From the NCBI GenBank assembly GCA_033485155.1, contig JAWQJJ010000002.1, forward strand, positions 124,001 to 188,000: DNA of 64,000 nucleotides, in the 5' to 3' direction. This DNA is from Methanomassiliicoccus sp. (GTDB taxonomy: Archaea; Thermoplasmatota; Thermoplasmata; Methanomassiliicoccales; Methanomassiliicoccaceae). This document shows, in pieces, positions 7,946-15,551 of this stretch. The first letter of the stretch is position 1. Every line of letters begins with the position of its first letter. Below the pieces are notes generated by a model. The model saw only the letters and a program-made list of their open reading frames with translations, searched no databases and had not been told where the DNA came from. The position numbers and the translations under genes were made by a program.

Positions 7946-8275
7946 TCACTCCTCGAAGTGGATGCAGATGCTTCCCTCCTTGATCGCGTGGCGCTTGGAG
8001 ATCATGCCCACCTCCATCCAGACGACGTTGAATACCGCTGCCGGTATGAGGCAAGTCGGGGTGAGATGACATTCTGTGGAGAGGCGCATGATCTTCGAAC
8101 CCTCCAACTGAATATAATCGTCCGGACCGACCTGGCCAAGGTGTCGGCCATAGTCGCGAACATCCTTGCAGGTCGACCGGATCCTGACCTTAATCGTCCC
8201 ATCCGGTTGTTTATCTGCATCTATCAGTGTCTTATGGTCACAGATGCTCATGTCAACTCGGACCTTGGAAGTCAT
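7946..8275 (-). CDS. small DUF6951-like conserved protein
   Basis: This 109-residue protein has the look of the DUF6951 family seen in methanogens: an N-terminal strand with a cysteine (SICDHKTLIDAD), a central IRSTCKDVRDYGRHL, and a C-terminal LTPTCLIPAAVFNVVWMEVGM in which cysteine and proline are family-typical. Four cysteines suggest metal or cofactor binding. A GAGAGGT Shine-Dalgarno sequence precedes the ATG, and an AT-rich box lies near 8307. It is transcribed toward the permease and the double operator. The family name is from memory and the biochemical role is unknown. Confidence 0.7.
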   Translation of the reverse strand: MTSKVRVDMSICDHKTLIDADKQPDGTIKVRIRSTCKDVRDYGRHLGQVGPDDYIQLEGSKIMRLSTECHLTPTCLIPAAVFNVVWMEVGMISKRHAIKEGSICIHFEE

Positions 8276-8572
8276 ATTATCGACCTCTCATGGGCCTCTG
8301 GACATTTATGATTTGCACGTCCAGAACGGCCAGGAGAGCCTCTTAAGTGTATAGGTCGGCTCACAACGTGATGTGGCGACTCAAGATCCACGCCGCACGT
8401 ACCTTGAGGATCACCGGATCATCGCCATGGTGTAGATAGAAATAATCGAGATGTGGCATCACGGCAAGGTTCACGTATTATTAACGTTCTATATGGATAG
8501 ATAAACGTCCTTCTCGAGGACAACATTATCATTCTAGTTTTTAAGAACGGACACTTACAATCGAGCATTAGC

Positions 8573-8579
8573 TTTATAT
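8573..8579 (+). promoter_or_regulatory. upstream TATA box in the mtaC leader region
   Basis: TTTATAT lies about 270 bases before mtaC and about 30 bases before the start of the proposed structured RNA. The rest of 8276-8571 shows no supported gene, only a weak 5-bp inverted repeat at 8507-8521 (GTCCT/AGGAC). Confidence 0.4.
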
Positions 8580-8604
8580 CGTCTTGGGGCAAATCGAATA
8601 ACTA

Positions 8605-8690
8605 AGTGCGAGCATAGTGTCGATCTACCCATCCTAAAGGCACCTTGTTGGGGTTGTGCCTGAGGGAAGCCAGATGCTAACGGTAGGTCT
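8605..8690 (+). ncRNA. candidate structured RNA upstream of mtaC
   Basis: An eight-base-pair closing stem can form between GATCTACC (8622-8629) and GGTAGGTC (8682-8689), with one wobble. It encloses a six-base-pair hairpin, AGGCAC (8638-8643) with GTGCCT (8656-8661). AGCAT at 8611-8615, outside the closing stem, can pair with ATGCT at 8674-8678 inside it, forming a possible pseudoknot. A TATA box lies at the right distance upstream and a T-rich tract follows. This could be an independent small RNA or a leader element of mtaCB. It matches no RNA family I recognise. Confidence 0.35.
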
Positions 8691-8751
8691 TAATTTAATC
8701 TAGCTTTAATTATAGATTTCTTCTCTATTTTACTAAAAAAGTAAACAATTG

Positions 8752-8759
8752 TTTATATA
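8752..8759 (+). promoter_or_regulatory. TATA box of mtaCB
   Basis: TTTATATA, preceded by a purine-rich stretch fitting a BRE element (AAAAAAGTAAAC), lies 82 bases before the mtaC start codon. Transcription should begin near 8783, giving a leader of about 60 bases. Confidence 0.7.
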
Positions 8760-8761
8760 CT

Positions 8762-8779
8762 ATTCCCGTTATTGGGAAT
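8762..8779. promoter_or_regulatory. palindromic operator-like site at the mtaCB start site
   Basis: ATTCCC and GGGAAT form a perfect inverted repeat separated by GTTATT. It sits immediately downstream of the TATA box and just before the expected start of transcription, a typical place for an archaeal repressor site. Confidence 0.5.
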
Positions 8780-8840
8780 CTCGACAGTCCGAGTTCCGCG
8801 GTGGGGTTCGGGCGGTTAAACTAGAGGAGAGAATGAGAAA

Positions 8841-9626
8841 ATGCTAGACTTCGACAATGTGAAAGCCGACATGATCTTGACTCGGTATGACATCAAGATG
8901 GAGTCGCAGGAGAAGCCAGAGGCAATTGCTGCGAGGATGCTTCCCAAGGACCCGCTCCTGAAGAAGGTCGCAGAGGATGTATTGAACCTGAAGGGCAAGC
9001 TCATCGAGGACGATGTTAAGGCTGCTCTGAAGGAGAACTCCCCTGAGGACGTCATCGAGGGTGGCCTGCTGAAGGGCATGGATGTTGTGTCTGAGCTTTA
9101 CGGACGCGGTATCTACTACCTGCCGCACGTCATGGTCGCCTCTGACGCCATGGACAAGGGAATGAAGATCGCTGAGGCTGCCCTCCAGCACGGAAAGAAG
9201 GTTAAGGGCACCATCGTTATGCACGCCGCTGAGGGTGACCCCCACGACATTGGCAAGAACATCGCCGCTGTGCTGCTGAAGTCCAACGGCTTCGGTGTCG
9301 TCGACCTGGGCAGGGATGTCTTGGTCTCCGATGTTGTCGCTGCTGTCGAGAAGAACAAGCCCCAGATGGTCACCGGCACCGCCCTTATGACCACCACCAT
9401 GTCCGCTTTCCCCAAGATCGCGGAGAGGCTGGAAGAGATGGGCATAAACATCCCGTTCGTCTGCGCCGGCGGTGCAGTCAACAGGCAGTATGTGGAGTCT
9501 TACCCGATGGGTGTCTACGCCGAGAAGGCCGCCCAGGGACCCGCCCTTGCTACCAAGACCGTTGAGGGCTGGGACTGGAGGAAGTTGAGAGACAAGTGGG
9601 ACGACCTGATGGCGGGGAAGGCTTAA
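8841..9626 (+). CDS. mtaC: methanol-specific corrinoid protein
   Basis: This 261-residue corrinoid protein accepts the methyl group of methanol from MtaB and hands it to an MtaA-type enzyme for coenzyme M methylation. It has an N-terminal helical cap domain (about 25-120) and a Rossmann-like B12 domain with the DPHDIG motif at 133-138, where His135 is the lower cobalt ligand. GTALMTTTMS and the CAGGAV loop complete the cofactor site. The ATG at 8841 follows GAGGAG. An upstream ATG at 8833 opens only a four-codon frame. Codon use is strongly biased toward a narrow set, as expected for a highly expressed catabolic gene. It forms an operon with mtaB. Confidence 0.95.
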   Translation: MLDFDNVKADMILTRYDIKMESQEKPEAIAARMLPKDPLLKKVAEDVLNLKGKLIEDDVKAALKENSPEDVIEGGLLKGMDVVSELYGRGIYYLPHVMVASDAMDKGMKIAEAALQHGKKVKGTIVMHAAEGDPHDIGKNIAAVLLKSNGFGVVDLGRDVLVSDVVAAVEKNKPQMVTGTALMTTTMSAFPKIAERLEEMGINIPFVCAGGAVNRQYVESYPMGVYAEKAAQGPALATKTVEGWDWRKLRDKWDDLMAGKA

Positions 9627-9640
9627 TCGAGGTGAAAAAA

Positions 9641-11044
9641 ATGTCGCTGAAGAACTTTACTAAGATGGAATATGGCTCCGCAGATGAGATCGTTTTCGGA
9701 GATGCGAAGTACCCCCTGTCCTACGGCCTTGGCCTCAAGGTCGGCGCTGGGTTCGTTTCCCCCGAGATCAACTTTGCCCCCAGGCCTGGGTCCGAGAAGA
9801 ACCCGGAGTCCCTGACCAAGGAGTACGTCGAGTACATCACCAAGGACATCATGAACCGCGCGGTCACCCTCGGGTTCCCCTCCCTCCAGCTGGAGAACGA
9901 GTGGATCCACCAGATGGGTAACAACCCCGAGAAGTTCGCGAAGCCCGTCGTGGCTGGCCAGAAGGCCGTAATGCAGAAGTTCCACGACGAGTACGGCGTT
10001 GCTTGCGCTATCAGGCACACCGTGGCTGACCCCAGGCTCGCCGAAATGGGTCTGAGGCCCGGCATGGACAAGACCCACATGTACCCTGAGAAGACCCTGG
10101 ACTCCCTCGAGGTCGCTGCGGCGAACGGCGCCGATGTGCTGTCCATCGAGAGCATGGGCGGCAAGGAAGTCGCTGACTACGCTATCGTCAGGCAGGATAT
10201 CCGCGGCTGGCTGTTCGGTATCGGCTACCTCGGCTCCATCGACATGGAGTGGCTGTGGCCCCAGATCGTTGACGTTGCCAAGAAGCACAAGATCGTGCCT
10301 GGCGGCGACACCAACTGCGCCGGTGCCAACACCTCGATGTTCATGGCCGGCGGCTACCTGGACAAGGATATCCCCCGTGTTTTCGCTGCCGTCACCCGTG
10401 CCATCGCCTCCGCCAGGACGCTCGTGGCCATCGAGTGCGGTGCCACCGGACCGGACAAGGACTGCGGCTACGAGGGCCCCGTCCTGAAGGCCATCTCTGG
10501 CCGCCCGTCGGCCCAGGAAGGCAAGGGCGCTCAGGATGCGCACGCTGACCTGATGGGTAACCTCATCGCTCAGGTGTGCGACCTGTGGTCCAACGAGTCC
10601 GTCGAGTACCACCCTGAGTTCGGTGGCTCGTCCGTCCAGTGCTGGCTCGGTGTCATCGGGTACGAGGCTGCCCTGATGAACGCTGCCAAGCAGATGAAGC
10701 AGGACAAGGTCCTCAGGGACGTCTACGTCGCTTCCGACAGGTTCCGGAGCCCCGAAGGGTTCTGCATGGCCTACGACAACGCCTACAAGATCGGCCAGGC
10801 CATCGTGAGCGAGGGCAACAACTACTACCTCAGGGCCAAGGCTGCCGGTCTCAAGGCCTGCGAGCTCATCCAGGAGTCCAACCAGAAGGGCAAGCTGAAG
10901 CTGTCCAAGCAGGAGAAGGACACCCTGAACAAGATGCTCACCGACCTGAACTCCCTCCCGTCCGAGGAAGGCAAGTTCGTCGACTGGGCGCTGAAGGAGT
11001 ACAAGAACGTACCTGCCTTCAACCCCAAGAACTACGAGCTCTAA
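9641..11044 (+). CDS. mtaB: methanol:corrinoid methyltransferase
   Basis: MtaB splits methanol at a zinc site and methylates the cob(I)amide of MtaC, the first step of methanol-dependent methanogenesis. The 467-residue protein has the expected length. The zinc ligands can be placed at Glu170 (in DVLSIES), Cys226 (GGDTNCAG) and Cys275 (PDKDCG). Their spacings of 56 and 49 residues equal those remembered for the Methanosarcina barkeri enzyme (Glu164, Cys220, Cys269). The start is the ATG at 9641 after a GAGGTG Shine-Dalgarno sequence, 14 bases past the mtaC stop. An in-frame upstream extension overlaps mtaC and was rejected. Codon bias is as strong as in mtaC. No mtaA follows. Confidence 0.96.
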   Translation: MSLKNFTKMEYGSADEIVFGDAKYPLSYGLGLKVGAGFVSPEINFAPRPGSEKNPESLTKEYVEYITKDIMNRAVTLGFPSLQLENEWIHQMGNNPEKFAKPVVAGQKAVMQKFHDEYGVACAIRHTVADPRLAEMGLRPGMDKTHMYPEKTLDSLEVAAANGADVLSIESMGGKEVADYAIVRQDIRGWLFGIGYLGSIDMEWLWPQIVDVAKKHKIVPGGDTNCAGANTSMFMAGGYLDKDIPRVFAAVTRAIASARTLVAIECGATGPDKDCGYEGPVLKAISGRPSAQEGKGAQDAHADLMGNLIAQVCDLWSNESVEYHPEFGGSSVQCWLGVIGYEAALMNAAKQMKQDKVLRDVYVASDRFRSPEGFCMAYDNAYKIGQAIVSEGNNYYLRAKAAGLKACELIQESNQKGKLKLSKQEKDTLNKMLTDLNSLPSEEGKFVDWALKEYKNVPAFNPKNYEL

Positions 11045-11132
11045 GCGAGAGATCGTATGGTGGAAACCCTTTCAAACCCCTTCCCTCACCTTTTTACGTT
11101 AATCATCGCGCCATTGCTCAAGGGCGGTGAGC

Positions 11133-11477
11133 ATGAAGTTTATGTCTCCAACGCTCCCAATGCATTCCCGAGGGACGAGAATGCAAGGAGCACCGAGCAA
11201 CCGGAGACGCCGCAGGTATGGGCCGATGGGACCATGGTGGCCGCCGTGGTACGATCCCCGCTATGGCCCCCCAGATGTCATGTATCCCGGTACTAACCCC
11301 TGGAACCCCTTCGCCCCAGCCATGCCCCATCGCCTGGAGGACGAGATCAACTGGCTGGAGGAGAGGCTGGAGGACCTGGAGGACGAGAAAGTGGAGATCG
11401 AACGGGCCATCGAGGACATCAAGAAGGAGATCGATAGGAAGAGGCGGGACGTCCGGGAGCAGGCCGACGTGCGGTGA
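11133..11477 (+). CDS. DUF5320-like small protein with C-terminal coiled coil
   Basis: This 114-residue protein has an N-terminal half rich in arginine, glycine, proline, tryptophan and tyrosine (RRRRRYGPMGPWWPPWYDP). The C-terminal half is a strongly charged coiled coil in which LEERLEDLEDEKVEIERAIE shows a heptad pattern. This two-part layout is typical of DUF5320 proteins, which are often found with NifX-like and Mrp proteins; both occur a few kilobases downstream. The ATG at 11133 follows GGCGGTGA. A GTG two codons earlier is possible. The function is unknown. Confidence 0.75.
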   Translation: MKFMSPTLPMHSRGTRMQGAPSNRRRRRYGPMGPWWPPWYDPRYGPPDVMYPGTNPWNPFAPAMPHRLEDEINWLEERLEDLEDEKVEIERAIEDIKKEIDRKRRDVREQADVR

Positions 11478-11563
11478 TCGCCAGAAAGGTCGCTCTCGGC
11501 GGACCGATTTAGCCCGTGTAAAAGTGCGCCGTTATAGTAATAAAATAGGGAAAGGGTTTGGGC

Positions 11564-13078
11564 TCAACCGGCCGCCTTCTCCGCCTTGGAGTTCTCCGCG
11601 CTCCGCGTTTCCAGCAGGGAAACTCCCATGGTGACGGCGAAGCCCAGGGGTATCGACACGATGCCAGGGTTGTTCAGCGAGAAGATGGCGTCATGGCCCA
11701 TCATCGTCGGGGAGATAACGATCAGCAGGATCGACGATATCAGCCCGGCTAGAATGCCGTAGACGATGCCTTTCTCACTGGTCCGCTTCCAGAACAGCGT
11801 GCACAGCAGCGCCGGCAGGTTGGCGGAGGCCGCGATGGCGAACGCGAGGCCGACGAGGAAAGCCACGTTCTGTCCCTTCGACAGGATGCCCAGCACTATG
11901 GCGATTAGACCGACCCCGATGGCGGTGCCCTTCGATATCAGGAGAGCGCGCTTCTCGTCGGACTTCCTGCCCAGCACTTCGGCGTAGATGTCGTGGGCGA
12001 TGGCCCCGGCTGAGGCCATGATCAGGCCAGACACCGTCCCCAGGATGGTGGCGAAGGCGATCGAGGAGATGATGGCATAGAACACATCTCCGCCGATGTA
12101 GTCCGCTAGCAGGGGGGCGGTGAGGTTGGCGTCGGTGGGGTTGATCACTCCGGGCACTCCTTGGTTGAAGAAGTAGATCGCTCCCAGTCCCAGGAACAGG
12201 ATGAGCATGTAGAATATGCCCATGACCACGATGGCGACGACCGTGGACTTCCTAGCATCGGCTGGCTTGGGCACGGTGAAGTACCGGATCAGTATGTGCG
12301 GTAGCGCTGCCGTGCCCAGGATGAGGGCCAGGGCCAGGGAGACGAAGTCCAGGGGGTTGGTGTACTTCATGCCCGGGGACATGAAGGTGTCCCCTGACAC
12401 CACCTTCCCGCTGGGCAGGTGCAGTGTGCTGCCGATGATGTTCCCGATGAACTCGAACGGCCCCATGCCCGCGGCGATCAGAACGCCGACCGTCAGGGCG
12501 ATGACCGCTATGAGGAGCATGAACCCCTTGATGAACTGGACCCAGGTGGTGGAGACCATGCCGGCGGTGGCCACGATGACCACGACCAGCAGGCCGATGA
12601 CCACGACTCCGACCTCATAGTCCAGACCGAGCAGCGGACCGACGATGGAGCCCGCACCGACCATCTGTGGAATCAGGTAGAAGACGCTGACCACCAGGGT
12701 GGAGATGGCAGCTGCCAGCCTGATCTTGCGGCTCTTGAACTTGGAGGTCAGGGCGTCGGCGAAGGTGTACTTGCCTATGGCCCGCAGCGGTTCGGCCACC
12801 AGGAACAGGGCGACGATCCAACCGGCCAGGAAGCCGATGGCGTAGATGAAGCCGTCATACCCGGCGAACGCCACCAGGCCGGTGATGCCTAGGAAGGACG
12901 CTGCGCTGAGGTAGTCTCCGGCGATGGCGAACCCGTTGACGAACCATCTGACGCCTCCTCCCGCGACGTAGTAGTGGCCGGCGGTACGGACCCTGCGGCT
13001 GGCGTAGATCGAGATGGCCAGCGTCAGGACGGTGATGGCGATGAAGATCGCCAGACTGAGAGGTTGTATCTCGGCCAT
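11564..13078 (-). CDS. actP: sodium:solute symporter, ActP-type acetate permease
   Basis: This 504-residue protein has about thirteen spans and the solute:sodium symporter core: SRRVRTAGHYYVAGGGVRWFVNGFAIAGDYLSAASFLG near the N-terminus and GTVSGLIMASAGAIAHD later, both close to ActP/YjcG. ActP imports acetate or other short monocarboxylates with a cation. Acetate is a likely carbon source for a methylotrophic methanogen that lacks a full methyl branch, which would give this importer a clear role. The gene starts one base after the stop of the UspA-DUF485 fusion gene, and the two form an operon, as bacterial yjcH-actP do. Confidence 0.9.
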   Translation of the reverse strand: MAEIQPLSLAIFIAITVLTLAISIYASRRVRTAGHYYVAGGGVRWFVNGFAIAGDYLSAASFLGITGLVAFAGYDGFIYAIGFLAGWIVALFLVAEPLRAIGKYTFADALTSKFKSRKIRLAAAISTLVVSVFYLIPQMVGAGSIVGPLLGLDYEVGVVVIGLLVVVIVATAGMVSTTWVQFIKGFMLLIAVIALTVGVLIAAGMGPFEFIGNIIGSTLHLPSGKVVSGDTFMSPGMKYTNPLDFVSLALALILGTAALPHILIRYFTVPKPADARKSTVVAIVVMGIFYMLILFLGLGAIYFFNQGVPGVINPTDANLTAPLLADYIGGDVFYAIISSIAFATILGTVSGLIMASAGAIAHDIYAEVLGRKSDEKRALLISKGTAIGVGLIAIVLGILSKGQNVAFLVGLAFAIAASANLPALLCTLFWKRTSEKGIVYGILAGLISSILLIVISPTMMGHDAIFSLNNPGIVSIPLGFAVTMGVSLLETRSAENSKAEKAAG

Positions 13079-13079
13079 C

Positions 13080-13796
13080 TCAGGTCGCCTCCTTGGACCG
13101 TCCCGCGTACCAGTTGAAGCCTATCGCCAGGCCGATGGTGATGAGGATTAGCAGGATGCCGGCGACGGTGCCCACGTTCATGCCCCACAGCGCCGACCCG
13201 AACAGCTGTTTGTCGTACGAGCCGGTGAGGATGAATATGGCGTAGCCGATGGCATAGGCGACGAAGAGATACACTCCGACCCGGAACACCTTGGTCCGCG
13301 TGATCGATCGCACCGCTTTGGCCGGAGTCTCCTCGATGACCTCCTTGACGAGGGATAGGGCCCTTTTTATCTCTTCGGGAGTCGGCTTGATGACCACCAC
13401 CGAGGTCGGCGCCTGGCTGACCACGGCCTTGGCCACGCTTCCCAGGTAAAGCCGGTTCAGGCCGCGCAGGGACGAGGTGCCGAGGACGATGAGCTCGGAG
13501 CCCTCCTCCTCAGCAGTCCTGATGATCTCCCCGACCACCGGGCCTATCTTCCGGACCACCTTGGTCGTCACCTTCTCCATTGCTGCCAGTTCCTGTGCGT
13601 AGCTGATGCCATCCTGGACCTCGGGGCGCATTAAGGCCGAGGCTTCGGCCGTGCGCTCGATCTCCACCAGGGGGGCCTGTTCCTCAACCTTGAGGATGAT
13701 CAGCGTGGCATCACGGGCCTTGGCCATCTCCACCGCCTTCATCGTGGCAACCAGAGCAGGGGTGGAACCGTCGGTGGGGAGCAAGATGTTCCTCAT
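13080..13796 (-). CDS. UspA-DUF485 fusion protein
   Basis: This 238-residue protein starts at the ATG at 13796 (MRNILLPTDGS), the natural start of a universal stress domain. Residues 1-140 are UspA-like, with the nucleotide-binding segment GTSSLRGLNRLYLGSVAKAVV near 110-130. After a charged linker, residues about 170-238 hold two membrane spans (VGVYLFVAYAIGYAIFILTG and VAGILLILITIGLAIGF), fitting DUF485, the small YjcH protein that normally accompanies ActP. Fusing a soluble nucleotide-binding sensor to the permease partner suggests that it regulates acetate uptake according to energy state. That function is inferred from the fusion and from the adjacent actP. Confidence 0.8.
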   Translation of the reverse strand: MRNILLPTDGSTPALVATMKAVEMAKARDATLIILKVEEQAPLVEIERTAEASALMRPEVQDGISYAQELAAMEKVTTKVVRKIGPVVGEIIRTAEEEGSELIVLGTSSLRGLNRLYLGSVAKAVVSQAPTSVVVIKPTPEEIKRALSLVKEVIEETPAKAVRSITRTKVFRVGVYLFVAYAIGYAIFILTGSYDKQLFGSALWGMNVGTVAGILLILITIGLAIGFNWYAGRSKEAT

Positions 13797-13937
13797 TTCC
13801 CGATCACCTCTTCGATTGTCATGCACGCACCTTTGGGAACCCGTCCCGGAAAAGTCGCGGGGCATCTCTGCCTCCCCCGAGCACCGTTCCCTGAATTGGC
13901 GGTTCGTCGCCGCATGTTTTGTCGCATTGAAGGGATT

Positions 13938-13965
13938 GTATATAAAAAAGTAACAATGCCGTTAC
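13938..13965 (-). promoter_or_regulatory. promoter and palindrome before usp-actP
   Basis: On the minus strand a TATA box (CTTTTTTATATAC, 13938-13949) lies about 145 bases before the fusion gene. Immediately upstream of it is an inverted repeat, GTAAC-AATGCC-GTTAC at 13950-13965, suited to binding an activator or repressor. Confidence 0.45.
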
Positions 13966-14043
13966 GATATTTGTCGATAATTTGCGATTCATTTACGATT
14001 CTCGAAAAACGTATGGCAAATACGGATTTCTAAAAAAAGATAG

Positions 14044-14071
14044 ATTTGTTATACAAATGTCGGGTCCCGAC
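14044..14071. promoter_or_regulatory. two abutting palindromes between usp-actP and the OsmC-like gene
   Basis: ATTTGT-TAT-ACAAAT (14044-14058) is followed without a gap by GTCGGGTCCCGAC (14059-14071). Both are perfect inverted repeats. They lie in a 567-base intergenic region (13797-14363) in which no other gene is supported, and they could serve either divergent gene. Confidence 0.4.
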
Positions 14072-14363
14072 ATCGTCTATCGTCGGTGGCATCCGGCACC
14101 AGGCGTCGAGCGCAATCATTGTCTGGCACCGGCCAGGGGGCGAGAGAGGTTCGCCGAACGCCGTTGGTCTGTATGACCTGCGTGGTCGACATGCCTAGAA
14201 AAGCGTAGGTTCGCCTTAGATTATCATCAGAATCAAAACGGCCCCTTGGGCAGGGAGGTCTGCCTTCGGACGACCCTTTTCATATTCGAGACATGATATT
14301 ATCTGGGACGATAACATTGAAATAGATTGGCTTCACAAATGCCAGGTGGCAGAAGGGTGTTTC

Positions 14364-14933
14364 ATGGTTTCTACTCAGCAGGAGATGAGGCAGAGTATCA
14401 ACGGGGTCGATATCAAGAAGTTGGAGGAGACTATCCAGGCTATCAACGGGGATCCGGATATGGCCTCGTTCACCTTCCACGCGGTGAACGAATGGGTGGA
14501 CGGCGCCCGCAACAAGACCATCGTGCAGAGGTACGAGGGCGGGAACAGGTCGGTCGTGCACCCGCAGCCGTTCGTTATCCACTCCGATGAGCCGGAGTTC
14601 CTTTTGGGAGAGGATAGCGCCCCGAGCTCGATCGTATCTCTCCTGCATTCTTTGGCATCCTGCCTTTCCGTGACCATCGTCTACAACGCTGCCGCCCGAG
14701 GGATTGCCATCGACAAGCTAAGCATCTCCATGGAAGGAGACATCGACGTCCACGGCTTCCTCGGCCTGTCCAAGGAGGTACGCCCCGGCCTGCAGGACAT
14801 GCGGGTCCTCGTAGACCTGCGCTCCGATGCTCCCCGCGATGAGGTGGAGGATCTCGTGCGCTATTCGCAGAAACGGTCGCCCATCCTCGATTCGCTGCGC
14901 AACCGCATCCCGGTCGAGGTGGAGCTGGTCTGA
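14364..14933 (+). CDS. OsmC-family protein lacking the second cysteine
   Basis: This 189-residue protein has the OsmC/Ohr fold: an N-terminal helical extension, a FTFHAVNEWVDG strand pair, then LLHSLASCLSVTIVYNAAARGI, which contains the conserved helix cysteine. In OsmC a second cysteine near the C-terminus forms the peroxide-reducing pair. Here the matching stretch reads SQKRSPILDSL, with serine or arginine where CPVS is expected. It may therefore act in sulfur trafficking or ligand binding and not as a peroxidase. The ATG at 14364 follows GAAGGG. A GTG six codons upstream is possible. It converges with the NifX-like gene with no gap. Confidence 0.82.
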   Translation: MVSTQQEMRQSINGVDIKKLEETIQAINGDPDMASFTFHAVNEWVDGARNKTIVQRYEGGNRSVVHPQPFVIHSDEPEFLLGEDSAPSSIVSLLHSLASCLSVTIVYNAAARGIAIDKLSISMEGDIDVHGFLGLSKEVRPGLQDMRVLVDLRSDAPRDEVEDLVRYSQKRSPILDSLRNRIPVEVELV

Positions 14934-15302
14934 TCACTCCGGCGGAGCAGTCTTCGCCGGGGTCTTGGCGGTGCGGCAAGCATCGCCGTACTTCTTCATG
15001 TAGCGGTTGATCGACGCCTCCACCGTGCCATCCTCGTCCTGGATGATGCGGATGTTGCGCGAGCTGAGCTTCTTGGTCCCGTGCACGCCGATGTAGCCGG
15101 TAAGGACGACCTCCGCTTCCAGTGACACTACCTGCTCCGCGGCGATCATGCCAGCGCCCTCGGTCCCCTCTCCCGCTTGATTGGGGACCGCTTCCCAGGA
15201 CTTGGTGTCCGTGTCGTATATGATGAAGAAGGGGGCATGCCCGAACTCTTCGGCGATCAGCGAGTGGATGTCCGGCTCCTCGGAGGTGATGCACAGCTTC
15301 AT
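14934..15302 (-). CDS. NifX/NifB-C-like cofactor-binding protein
   Basis: This 122-residue protein of the dinitrogenase iron-molybdenum cofactor family begins MKLCITSEEPDIHS and contains EEFGHAPFFIIYD, a GAG turn and VVLTGYIGVHGTKKL, the usual ribonuclease-H-like layout. Such proteins bind iron-sulfur clusters or cofactors during assembly. No nif genes are near, so a nitrogenase role is unlikely. An Mrp/NBP35 ATPase two genes on supports iron-sulfur work. A Lys/Ala/Pro tail ends the protein. The ATG at 15302 follows GAGGGAG. A longer upstream frame was rejected. Confidence 0.85.
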   Translation of the reverse strand: MKLCITSEEPDIHSLIAEEFGHAPFFIIYDTDTKSWEAVPNQAGEGTEGAGMIAAEQVVSLEAEVVLTGYIGVHGTKKLSSRNIRIIQDEDGTVEASINRYMKKYGDACRTAKTPAKTAPPE

Positions 15303-15551
15303 TTTACTCCCTCGTTCCCCTATTCGCTGCCCGGCTTGATAAACCCATTGCGGCGGATCGGTGTGCGGAACCTGTCGTCGAGCGAAATACCGAAAGCTTT
15401 CGGGCTCCTGCTTCGCTTTCCGGGTGCACCAGCGCTCGATCCTCACTTGTCACCGTCCCACCGGCGATGAGTGCCTGAGACTCGCCGCCTGAGTATCATA
15501 ATGAATAATTTCGATATAATCATTATAATAAGCTAATTTTATTTTTCATTC

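Noticed and set aside
8833-8847. Four-codon frame (ATG AGA AAA TGC TAG) overlapping the mtaC start
   Set aside because: The spacing to the Shine-Dalgarno sequence is too short for efficient use, and a frame this small arises easily by chance.
9623-10612. 329-codon open frame antisense to mtaB
   Set aside because: It is created by the strict GC-ending codon bias of mtaB. It has no family features, no ribosome-binding site and overlaps a certain gene throughout.
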